NCBI GenBank assembly: GCA_902469555.1
Contig: CABRDB010000101.1
Span: 1 to 6,372, forward strand
Source: an uncultured Collinsella sp.
Lineage (GTDB): Bacteria > Actinomycetota > Coriobacteriia > Coriobacteriales > Coriobacteriaceae
DNA: 6,372 nt
Direction: 5' to 3'
Under the pieces are notes generated by a model. It did no database searches and was not told the DNA's origin. It saw only the letters and a program-made list of their open reading frames with translations. Both the position numbers and the translations under genes were made by a program. Shown in pieces: positions 1-5,906 of this stretch. Within the stretch, counting starts at the first letter, position 1, and every line of letters starts with the position of its first letter.

Positions 1-357
1 GCCGCCGCCATGGCAGCCGCCGCGCTGGTGCAGATGCTCGGCGGCACGCCCGAGCAGGCGCTCGACGCCAGTTCCATCGCGCTGAGTAACCTGCTGGGCC
101 TCGTTTGTGACCCCGTCGGTGGCCTCGTGGAGGTGCCCTGCCAAAACCGCAACGCCATCGGCGTAGCAGCGGCCTTTAGCTCGGCACAACTCGCCCTCGC
201 AGGCATTAAGAGCTTGGTGCCGTTTGACCAGATGGCACATGTAATGCTCTCGGTGGGCCACGCGTTGCCAGCCACGCTGCGCGAGACGGCAAAGGGCGGC
301 ATCGCGCAGGCTCCGGCCGCACTTTCGGCCTGTGCAAAATGCGGTGTGTGCGGATAG
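1..357 (+). CDS. sdaAA: L-serine ammonia-lyase (iron-sulfur L-serine dehydratase), alpha domain, C-terminal fragment
   Basis: The gene enters from the left edge, and 118 residues are visible before the TAG at 355-357. The enzyme deaminates L-serine to pyruvate and ammonia in the cytoplasm, using an oxygen-sensitive [4Fe-4S] cluster. The diagnostic block is CDPVGGLVEVPCQNRNAIG (visible residues 36-54). Its two Cys (36 and 47) are spaced exactly like two of the three cluster ligands in the characterised Legionella enzyme; the third ligand would lie upstream of the window. The second conserved block, LRETAKGGIA, is near residues 94-103. The end of the protein resembles two-subunit (type 2) alpha chains more than single-chain enzymes, but the N-terminal part is missing, so the architecture is not settled. 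Oddity: the tail ends CAKCGVCG, with three Cys (111, 114, 117). The in-frame ATG at position 10 is internal, not the start. Family assignment is firm; the subunit symbol is less so. Confidence 0.9.
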   Translation, partial: AAAMAAAALVQMLGGTPEQALDASSIALSNLLGLVCDPVGGLVEVPCQNRNAIGVAAAFSSAQLALAGIKSLVPFDQMAHVMLSVGHALPATLRETAKGGIAQAPAALSACAKCGVCG

Positions 358-378
358 CGACTAAGAACGACTCAAAGG

Positions 379-394
379 TGGGACATTTGTCCCA
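379..394. repeat. Perfect 16-nt palindrome TGGGACA-TT-TGTCCCA downstream of the serine dehydratase gene
   Basis: The sequence TGGGACATTTGTCCCA has seven-base arms and a two-base centre. As RNA it would form a 6-bp stem with a 4-nt ATTT loop. It begins 21 nt after the dehydratase stop codon and lies about 50 nt upstream of the likely -10 box of the next gene. It could be a weak terminator, but no clear T run follows (the next bases are GCTCTTTCG). It could also be an operator for a dimeric regulator or a copy of a short intergenic repeat. The symmetry is observed; the role is unknown. Confidence 0.5.
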
Positions 395-420
395 GCTCTT
401 TCGAATGCCACCGTTTCCGT

Positions 421-449
421 ACCACAAACAGCAGGGCAATCGCTATAAT
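421..449 (+). promoter_or_regulatory. Candidate sigma-70-type promoter for the L,D-transpeptidase gene
   Basis: A perfect TATAAT -10 box lies at 444-449. With a 17-bp spacer the -35 position would be ACCACA (421-426), which matches TTGACA at only three of six positions. The -35 is therefore weak and there is no extended -10 TG. Transcription would start near 455-457, giving a leader of about 50 nt before the start codon at 507. The intergenic location between two unrelated genes supports a promoter here, but it is a prediction from the -10 box alone. Confidence 0.45.
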
Positions 450-490
450 GCAAGCCCAGTAAAAACACGATGAACCGCAAGGCGAAAATC

Positions 491-496
491 GAAGGA
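491..496 (+). promoter_or_regulatory. Ribosome binding site that decides the L,D-transpeptidase start
   Basis: GAAGGA lies here. Two in-frame ATGs follow, at 498 and 507. The first is one base away, too close for a ribosome to use. The second is 10 nt away, a slightly long but workable spacing. This favours the 507 start (protein beginning MSQNDRTQL) over the nine-base-longer version beginning at 498. Confidence 0.55.
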
Positions 497-506
497 TATG
501 CATACG

Positions 507-2240
507 ATGTCGCAAAACGATCGAACTCAACTGATTCCCGATCCGCAGCAGCCGAGCAGGCACACCGGCGGCGTTCAGTCACCGCGTCCTATCGCGCCGA
601 GCCACGGTCAGCAGCGTGGTGCGGCAAACGCGCCCCAACGCCCGAACCAACAGCGACAGCAGCGTCAACAACGTCAGCAGCGCCAGGCAAACGGCAATGC
701 GCCCAAGCAGCCCCCCACGCACGCCCGAGGCGATCGCGGCCCCGCGCGCAAGTCAGCCGGCAACAATAAGTCGGGCAAAAAGACGACGCTCTTTGTCGTC
801 TTGGGTCTTATCGTCATTGTCTATATCGTAGGAATCGTAGCGTTTTCGCAGCTAGCCTACCCCAACACCACCATTGCCGGCGTCGACGTCTCGTTCTCCA
901 ACGCTTCGTCTGCCGCTACCAAGGTCAATTCGGCATGGAAGCACTATAAGCTCACCGTGACAGGCGATGACTTTAGCTGGACCTATCAGCCCGAGTCCGA
1001 TGAGCCCATCGTCGATGGCGAAGCTGCCGCAAAAGAGATTATCAGCCACAACGAAGCCTTTGTATGGCCGGTCCGCCTTGTGGAATCCTTAAGCGGCAAG
1101 GCCAAAACAACCGCTACCTCCAACGAAGTCGATCTTGATCAAAACGTCGACCTGTCCATGCTCTCCGATACCTTTGACCAAAAGAAGTTTGAGAAGGATC
1201 TGGGCGCCGCCATCGACGAGTTTAACGAGGGGCGTTCGGGCACGTTCGAGGCCAATAGCTCCTATGACGAGCAGGCCGGCAAGTTTACCGTCGAGAAGGC
1301 GCGCTCCAACGAAAAACTCAACCGCGAGCATGTCATTAAGTATGCCGAGCTCGAGCTTGCCTCGCTGGCCGAGACCGTAGATCTTTCCAAGCTCGGCAAC
1401 GATGCCTATGAGCCGCTCAATGGAACGCTGACCGATGATCAGATTCAGGCCGCATGCGATGCCGCCAACAACTTCCTGGGCGTCAACGTGACCCTCAAGC
1501 TCAACGGCGAGGATGCCGGCAAGGTTGATGGCAGCTCCGTGTTGCAGTGGATCAGCTTTGCCGATCCGGCCAATCCCACGCTCGATACGTCGCAGATCAG
1601 CAGCTGGGCAGCCGAGCTCGCCAACGGCTTTAATACCGTGGGCTCCACTCGCTGGTGGACGCGCGCCGATGGCAAGCAGTGCGCCGTCGAAGGCGGCGAC
1701 TTTGGTTGGTCCATCGACAGCAGCTCGCTCGCCAAGCAGGTCGAGGACGCCATTAACAACAAGCAGACCGGCGAAATCGAGATCAAGTACTCCCAGAAGG
1801 CCGACACCTTTACCGCAAAGGGAGAGCCCGACTGGAAGGCGTATATCGACGTCGACCTGTCCGAGCAGCACGCGCGCTACTATGACGAGAACGGTAATAT
1901 CGTTTGGGAGGCCAACTTTATATCCGGCAAACCGGGCGAAGACGCCACCCCCGAGGGCGTGTGGCAGATCAACAGCAACGACGGCGGCAGCACCCTGATC
2001 GGAGCCAAGGACCCCGAGACCGGTAAGCCCAAATACGAAAGCCCGGTGAGCTACTGGATGCCGTTCGAGGGCAATATGATCGGCTTCCACGATGCCACCT
2101 GGCAAAACGACAAGAGCTTCGATAACGCCGAGTCGTACAAATGGTGCGGCAGCCACGGCTGCATCAACCTGCGTCTGGCAGACGCCAAGGCACTTCACGA
2201 CTGCATCAAAGTCGGCCTGTGCGTGGTTGTCCACTCGTAG
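507..2240 (+). CDS. Membrane-anchored L,D-transpeptidase (YkuD domain) with peptidoglycan-binding-like repeats
   Basis: This 577-residue protein is probably a cell-wall L,D-transpeptidase, which cross-links or modifies peptidoglycan through a catalytic Cys acting on a tetrapeptide stem outside the membrane. Residues 1-92 form a polar cytoplasmic tail rich in Gln, Arg and Pro, with a QQR repeat run at 48-60. KSGKK (88-92) precedes one membrane helix (about 93-113), implying a type II orientation with the C-terminus outside. The next region begins YPNTTIAGVDVS and resembles the PG_binding_4 family; a second similar module appears at about 305-430. The YkuD domain covers about 445-577, with a conserved His at 528 (GFHDA) and the motif SHGCINLRL at 549-557; Cys552 is the predicted nucleophile. 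The protein ends just after this domain, so it looks complete. ATG 507 is chosen for its spacing from GAAGGA; ATG 498 is the alternative. Domain identity is firm; repeat boundaries are approximate; the cross-link type made is inferred only from the family. Confidence 0.93.
   Translation: MSQNDRTQLIPDPQQPSRHTGGVQSPRPIAPSHGQQRGAANAPQRPNQQRQQRQQRQQRQANGNAPKQPPTHARGDRGPARKSAGNNKSGKKTTLFVVLGLIVIVYIVGIVAFSQLAYPNTTIAGVDVSFSNASSAATKVNSAWKHYKLTVTGDDFSWTYQPESDEPIVDGEAAAKEIISHNEAFVWPVRLVESLSGKAKTTATSNEVDLDQNVDLSMLSDTFDQKKFEKDLGAAIDEFNEGRSGTFEANSSYDEQAGKFTVEKARSNEKLNREHVIKYAELELASLAETVDLSKLGNDAYEPLNGTLTDDQIQAACDAANNFLGVNVTLKLNGEDAGKVDGSSVLQWISFADPANPTLDTSQISSWAAELANGFNTVGSTRWWTRADGKQCAVEGGDFGWSIDSSSLAKQVEDAINNKQTGEIEIKYSQKADTFTAKGEPDWKAYIDVDLSEQHARYYDENGNIVWEANFISGKPGEDATPEGVWQINSNDGGSTLIGAKDPETGKPKYESPVSYWMPFEGNMIGFHDATWQNDKSFDNAESYKWCGSHGCINLRLADAKALHDCIKVGLCVVVHS
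648..686 (+). repeat. Short tandem QQR-coding repeat inside the transpeptidase tail
   Basis: Thirteen codons encode QQR four times plus a final Q. The unit is an imperfect nine-base repeat of CAR-CAR-CGN form. Synonymous codons vary between units (CAA/CAG, CGA/CGT/CGC), so the repeat is better conserved as protein than as DNA. It lies in the predicted cytoplasmic tail, upstream of the membrane helix. Such repeats can change length by slippage, though the codon variation here would reduce that. Confidence 0.7.
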
Positions 2241-2308
2241 TGCAACGCGCGCATTCCTACAACGTGGAACCGCAGCGACCAATCTAACAGTTCCGAAAGA
2301 AACCGTCC

Positions 2309-2338
2309 TATGCGCCCGCCCCAACCGGTGGGCGCATA
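2309..2338 (+). terminator. Strong stem-loop between the transpeptidase and exporter operon: terminator or attenuator-like
   Basis: TATGCGCCC (2309-2317) pairs perfectly with GGGCGCATA (2330-2338). A G-T pair and two further G-C pairs extend the stem inward to 12 bp, leaving a six-base loop (CCAACC). It is 68 nt after the transpeptidase stop and 34 nt before the adaptor start codon. Only a weak T-containing stretch (TATACTTAT) follows, not a true T run, so it may terminate poorly, act with other factors, or protect or regulate the downstream message. The fold is seen directly; its role is inferred. Confidence 0.5.
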
Positions 2339-2360
2339 TACTTATCGAGGTACTTTCTAT

Positions 2361-2367
2361 AAAGGAG
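2361..2367 (+). promoter_or_regulatory. Ribosome binding site of the adaptor gene
   Basis: AAAGGAG lies five bases before ATG 2373. It fixes the adaptor start there. A longer in-frame version from ATG 2310 exists, but that ATG sits inside the stem of the 2309-2338 hairpin and the 21 extra codons read through the hairpin and this site. Confidence 0.8.
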
Positions 2368-2372
2368 ACGCT

Positions 2373-3809
2373 ATGCCGAATGTCCCCACGACCACCCCGG
2401 GCCCGGATGATACCGAGCACACGCTCGAAGATGTCACCGAAACGATTCCTCTGATTACAAACGTACATGCCGATAAGCAGAGCGGACGCGCGAACGATGC
2501 GATCGAGATTTCCGATGAAGAGGCATATGCCAAGCTCAAGGCAAAACGTGCCGAACGTCGACGCAAAAAGCTCATCCGACGCGGCATTGCGGCCGGCGTC
2601 GTGGCCGCCATTGTGCTCATCGCCGTTGTCGTGACCTTAGCCATCAACGCACGGCCCGCAGGCAACAACAGGCCGGTGACCGACATGGTGACCGAGGGCA
2701 CGTTTACCACAACGGTCGAGGCGAAAGGCCAGCTCAAACCCATTTCGTCCTCAGTGGTCTCCCCTTCTGTCGACGGTACGGTCGATTCGATCAACGTGCA
2801 GGCGGGCCAATCCGTCAACGAGGGCGACGTGCTTATGACCATTAAAAACGACGAGCTCGATCGCAACGTTGCCGAGGCGCAGCGTGCAGTTGCTGCCGCT
2901 CAAGAAGACCTCGCTAATGCGAAGAAAGCCGCAGCTGCCGCTCAGGCCACCCCAACGACGGACGTCGATGGAGCTTCCGCAGCGGCTGGCGTCTCCGCCG
3001 CATCGGCGGACACGAACGCCGTATCGGCCGCGCAGCGCAGCCTCGCATCGGCCCAGGCAAACCTCGATCAGGCGAACGCCAAGGCGGCCAGTCGTACGGT
3101 CACGGCCCCGAGCTCGGGCAGTATCGTGGAGCTCAACGCCAAGGTGGGCGCCACGGTAACAGGCGGCATGATCATGGGCGAAAGCGATACGAGCGGCGGC
3201 AAGCAGTGCATGCAGATCGCCGACCTATCTAAGATGAAGGTGACCGTGCAGGTGGGCGAAAAGGACATCGCCAAGATCGCCGTTGGGCAGAGTGCCAACG
3301 TCACGTATCCCGCGTTTCCCGATATCGTAAGCCAGGGAACGGTCACGGCCATCGCCTCGGTGGCAAACTCCGACGCCGCCAACGGTGGCGGCGGCAGCGT
3401 AACCTTTAACGTCGACATTCTCATAGAGGCGCCCGACGCGCGCCTGAAGCCGGGCATGACGGCCGAGGTATCGGTGGTGACCGAGCAGCTCGACGACGTG
3501 GTGATGGTGCCGACGATGGCGCTCATGACCGAAGACGGCGAACACTATTACGTCAACGTGGCAACCGATGACGAGGGCAAGCATACCCGTCGCGTGAAGG
3601 TGACCGACGTGACGCAAAACGACAACGAAGCCGTAGTCGGCAAGACACAGGTAAAGCGCGACGACCAGGGCAACGAGATCAACCCCAACGTGCCAGTTAC
3701 CAAGCTGCGCGATGGCGACACCCTCGTCATGGACACCGGAGCGGACGCAACGGCTGACGGCGGCTACAGCACGGATTCGGGCAGCATGTCTGACGACGAG
3801 GGCATGTAA
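2373..3809 (+). CDS. Membrane-fusion (periplasmic-adaptor-like) subunit of a MacA/YknX/HlyD-type ABC exporter
   Basis: This 478-residue protein is the adaptor of a tripartite exporter, acting on the outer face of the membrane beside the permease. Residues 1-68 are a charged cytoplasmic tail ending in basic residues (KAKRAERRRKKLIRR, 56-70). One membrane helix follows (about 71-92). Next comes the first half of a lipoyl-like domain (about 121-160, with SPSVDGTVDSINVQAGQSVNEGD), then an Ala-rich helical hairpin (about 160-240) split by a low-complexity linker near 193-213. The second lipoyl half starts RTVTAPSSGSIVELNAKVG (241-259). A beta-barrel (about 289-370, including LKPGMTAEVSVV) and a membrane-proximal C-terminal domain complete the fold. 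The last 25 residues are Asp/Gly/Ser-rich. No TolC-docking RxxxL...S signature was recognised at the hairpin tip, which suits a Gram-positive cell. The start is set by AAAGGAG. The gene overlaps the ATPase by one base (TAATG). The substrate is unknown. Confidence 0.92.
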   Translation: MPNVPTTTPGPDDTEHTLEDVTETIPLITNVHADKQSGRANDAIEISDEEAYAKLKAKRAERRRKKLIRRGIAAGVVAAIVLIAVVVTLAINARPAGNNRPVTDMVTEGTFTTTVEAKGQLKPISSSVVSPSVDGTVDSINVQAGQSVNEGDVLMTIKNDELDRNVAEAQRAVAAAQEDLANAKKAAAAAQATPTTDVDGASAAAGVSAASADTNAVSAAQRSLASAQANLDQANAKAASRTVTAPSSGSIVELNAKVGATVTGGMIMGESDTSGGKQCMQIADLSKMKVTVQVGEKDIAKIAVGQSANVTYPAFPDIVSQGTVTAIASVANSDAANGGGGSVTFNVDILIEAPDARLKPGMTAEVSVVTEQLDDVVMVPTMALMTEDGEHYYVNVATDDEGKHTRRVKVTDVTQNDNEAVVGKTQVKRDDQGNEINPNVPVTKLRDGDTLVMDTGADATADGGYSTDSGSMSDDEGM

Positions 3810-4582
3810 TGCGTCCCGTTATCGACATCCGCAACGTGCACCGCATTTTTGAGAGCGAGGCGGGTTGCGCCCACATCCTGCACAACGTGAGCCTGGCGGT
3901 AGAACCCGGCGAGTTCGTCGCCATTACCGGCCCTTCGGGCTCGGGCAAGTCAACGCTCATGAACATCCTGGGCTGCCTGGACAAACCGACGGCGGGCGAC
4001 TATTACCTGCAAGGGCTCAACGTGGCCGAGCTCGATGATGACGAGCTCACCGAAGTCCGCGCCCTGAGCATTGGCTTTGTCTTTCAGAGCTTCAACCTGC
4101 TGCCGCGCCTGTCGGTTATCGAAAACGTCATGCTGCCGCTGGCCTACACCAATGTGCCCCGTAGCCAGCGCGAAATGCGCGCCGTTCACGCGCTGCAGGC
4201 TGTCACGCTGCCCGTCGACCACTGGGACCACCGCATATCCGAGCTCTCGGGCGGCCAGATGCAGCGCGTCGCAATCGCGCGCGCCCTCGTCAATGACCCG
4301 CCCATCATCCTGGCCGATGAGCCGACGGGAAACCTGGACTCCGCTACCGGAGCGCTTGTGATGGAGACCTTCCATAAGCTCCAGAAGCGCGGCAAAACCA
4401 TCGTGCTTATCACACACGACCCCGGCATCGCCGCCGAGGCCGACCGTGCCGTGACCATCCGCGACGGTCGCATTCACGATGGCGCGTATATTCCACATGC
4501 ACCGCGGACCCTGCGCAGCGCCGTGGATAGCCTGCCCATGATTTCCGCCTCCGCCAACCCGCCGAAAGGAGAGATGGCATGA
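3809..4582 (+). CDS. ABC transporter ATP-binding protein, MacB/LolD/YknY type
   Basis: This 257-residue cytoplasmic ATPase powers the adjacent permease. All catalytic motifs are intact: Walker [10 protein letters not shown] (41-49), Q-loop Gln93 in VFQSFNLLP, signature [15 protein letters not shown] (146-160), Walker B IILADEP with Asp170 and Glu171, D-loop GNLDS (174-178) and the switch His203 in THD. The pattern is that of the LolD/MacB family of exporters and mechanotransmission machines. The protein runs about 30 residues past the family's usual end, finishing in a Ser/Pro/Ala-containing tail. Translation is coupled on both sides: its ATG shares one base with the adaptor stop, behind GAGGG at 3798-3802, and its TGA overlaps the permease ATG by four bases. 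The separate ATPase and permease genes match Gram-positive YknY/YknZ rather than fused MacB. Confidence 0.95.
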   Translation: MRPVIDIRNVHRIFESEAGCAHILHNVSLAVEPGEFVAITGPSGSGKSTLMNILGCLDKPTAGDYYLQGLNVAELDDDELTEVRALSIGFVFQSFNLLPRLSVIENVMLPLAYTNVPRSQREMRAVHALQAVTLPVDHWDHRISELSGGQMQRVAIARALVNDPPIILADEPTGNLDSATGALVMETFHKLQKRGKTIVLITHDPGIAAEADRAVTIRDGRIHDGAYIPHAPRTLRSAVDSLPMISASANPPKGEMA

Positions 4583-5793
4583 GCGCCCGCGATCTCATCC
4601 AGGAAGCCCTTCACTCGCTCGAGGCCAACAAGGGGCGCAGCCTGCTCACCATCCTGGGCATTGTCATCGGCATCGCCTCGGTTATCGCCATGACTTCGCT
4701 CATCGGCGGCATCCAAAACAGCCTGGTCAACAGCCTGGGCCTCAATGCGGCACGCATGGTGCAAATCTATTCGTCGCAAGAACTCACAGAGTCGGACATC
4801 GAGAAGCTTCAAAAACTGGTGCCGCAGATAGAGCAGATCGGCATTGTCGACAGCGCGTATACCGAGTACAAGACCGGCGATAAAAGCTATACCGTCATGG
4901 CACAGGGTGTCGATAGCGACATGCTCGACGCCGTGGGGGCCGGAAAGCTCGTTGCGGGGCGTACCTATTCCCAGGCCGAGTCTCAATCAGGCTCGCGCGT
5001 GGCGCTCATCAGCCGCGGCGGCGCCGATCAGCTTTACGGCAACGAACAGGATGCGCTGGGGAAAACCATCAAGGTGTCCAACGGCGAGGTGCAGATTGTC
5101 GGCGTGATTGACGGCGGCAGCGACTCCATGGGCTCGCTCACGCTGTATATGCCACGCGAAACCATCTCCGGCCTGTTTGGCGACGAGAATCCTTCATTCC
5201 CCAGCGTGACGGCGCTCGCCGCCGAGGGCACGGACATGGATGAGCTCTGCAAGACCATCGAGTCCAAGGTGCGCGCGATGAAGGGCATCGAGGAGGAGGA
5301 TGAGTACAACAGTGTATCGGCGACCTCCATGAAAAGCGCCATCGATGCACTCAACTCCTTTATGGGCGCGTTTTCGCTCATCATGGGTGCTGTCGCCAGC
5401 ATCTCGCTGCTTGTCGGCGGTATCGGCATTATGAATATGATGCTTACCAACGTAACGGAGCGCATCCGCGAGATCGGCATCCGCCGCGCTCTGGGCGCAA
5501 GTCGTCGCGATATCACTGCGCAGTTTTTGGCCGAATCCTCGGCGCTGTGCGTCACCGGCGGACTGCTAGGTGTCCTGATTGGCTATCTGCTGGCCTGGGG
5601 CCTCGCGATGTTTGCCTCCGGATCCGGGATTCTTGGCGAGCTCGGAGCCAGCGGGCAAATCATACCGAGCTTTTCAATCGCCACGGTGCTGCTGGCCTTC
5701 GCCGTCTCCGTCGGCATCGGCGTAATCTTTGGCTTCTACCCCGCTCGCCGCGCAGCAAAGCTCGACCCCGTCGAGTGTCTACGCTACCAGTAA
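4579..5793 (+). CDS. ABC transporter permease, MacB/YknZ (FtsX-domain) family
   Basis: This 404-residue membrane protein forms the transmembrane part of the exporter. It shows the classic four-helix plan: TM1 at about 21-43 after the coupling-helix segment (EANKGRSLLTILGIVIGIA), a large extracytoplasmic MacB_PCD-type domain at about 45-255, then TM2 (about 262-288), TM3 (about 316-347) and TM4 (about 366-388), the last three forming the FtsX domain. Family signatures include GIGIMNMMLTNVTERIREIG (281-300), IRRALGASRRDI (301-312) and the C-terminal FYPARRAAKLDPVECLRYQ (386-404). GGAG at 4568-4571 is a good ribosome-binding site seven bases upstream, inside the ATPase gene. Length and motifs are those of an intact family member. 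Known relatives export macrolides, peptides, toxins or siderophores, or give resistance to antimicrobial peptides; nothing here selects among them. No two-component regulator or precursor peptide gene is visible nearby. Confidence 0.94.
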   Translation: MSARDLIQEALHSLEANKGRSLLTILGIVIGIASVIAMTSLIGGIQNSLVNSLGLNAARMVQIYSSQELTESDIEKLQKLVPQIEQIGIVDSAYTEYKTGDKSYTVMAQGVDSDMLDAVGAGKLVAGRTYSQAESQSGSRVALISRGGADQLYGNEQDALGKTIKVSNGEVQIVGVIDGGSDSMGSLTLYMPRETISGLFGDENPSFPSVTALAAEGTDMDELCKTIESKVRAMKGIEEEDEYNSVSATSMKSAIDALNSFMGAFSLIMGAVASISLLVGGIGIMNMMLTNVTERIREIGIRRALGASRRDITAQFLAESSALCVTGGLLGVLIGYLLAWGLAMFASGSGILGELGASGQIIPSFSIATVLLAFAVSVGIGVIFGFYPARRAAKLDPVECLRYQ

Positions 5794-5806
5794 GCCACCA
5801 CCAATA

Positions 5807-5873
5807 AGTTGCGGTGAATTAGGGACTGAATATGCTATCTAACAGCAAAAACAGACACTATTTCACTGCAACT
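5807..5873. repeat. 67-nt imperfect palindromic intergenic element (long hairpin)
   Basis: AGTTGCGGTGAA at the left pairs with TTCACTGCAACT at the right with only one G-T pair. Pairing continues inward to the GCT/AGC arms around 5834-5846. Of the first 30 opposed positions, 23 are Watson-Crick and one is G-T, with isolated mismatches at 5819, 5823, 5825, 5829, 5830 and 5832. It is AT-richer than its surroundings and sits between convergent genes, 13 nt after the permease stop. It has no T run, so it is not a textbook terminator, though it may block transcription or protect the 3' end. It looks like a palindromic interspersed repeat, but copies elsewhere cannot be seen from here. Confidence 0.65.
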
Positions 5874-5885
5874 GATTGAAGGGCC

Positions 5886-5906
5886 CTAGGCGCGGCGAGC
5901 GCCTAG
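5886..5906 (-). terminator. Small GC-rich hairpin at the end of the corrin reductase gene; weak terminator candidate
   Basis: CTAGGCGC (5886-5893) and GCGCCTAG (5899-5906) form a perfect 8-bp stem with a five-base loop. The right arm includes the TAG stop (minus strand) of the reductase gene. Read on the minus strand, the stem is followed by GGCCCTTCAATC, so the T tract is poor. On the plus strand no T tract follows at all. The stem is directly visible; termination is inferred. Confidence 0.4.

Noticed and set aside
470..769. Out-of-frame plus-strand frame beginning just before the transpeptidase start
   Set aside because: No ribosome-binding site precedes ATG 470, the frame overlaps the transpeptidase out of register, and the product is a low-complexity Arg/Ala/Pro shadow.
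2357..2362. TATAAA as a possible -10 box for the exporter operon
   Set aside because: It merges with the ribosome-binding site, leaving almost no leader before ATG 2373, and no -35 hexamer was seen at a suitable distance.
2310..2372. N-terminal extension of the adaptor from ATG 2310
   Set aside because: That ATG lies inside the stem of a strong hairpin, no ribosome-binding site precedes it, and ATG 2373 has AAAGGAG at ideal spacing.
1089..2468. Long open frame (459 codons) on the minus strand opposite the transpeptidase gene
   Set aside because: It mirrors the codon pattern of a confidently identified gene, shows no recognisable domain, has a hydrophobic low-information composition typical of antisense frames in GC-rich DNA, and runs across the intergenic hairpin into the adaptor gene.
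2994..3010. Perfect TCCGCCG-CAT-CGGCGGA hairpin within the adaptor gene
   Set aside because: It is in the middle of coding sequence for an Ala/Ser-rich linker, where GC-rich Ala codons readily create such symmetry; nothing else supports a function.
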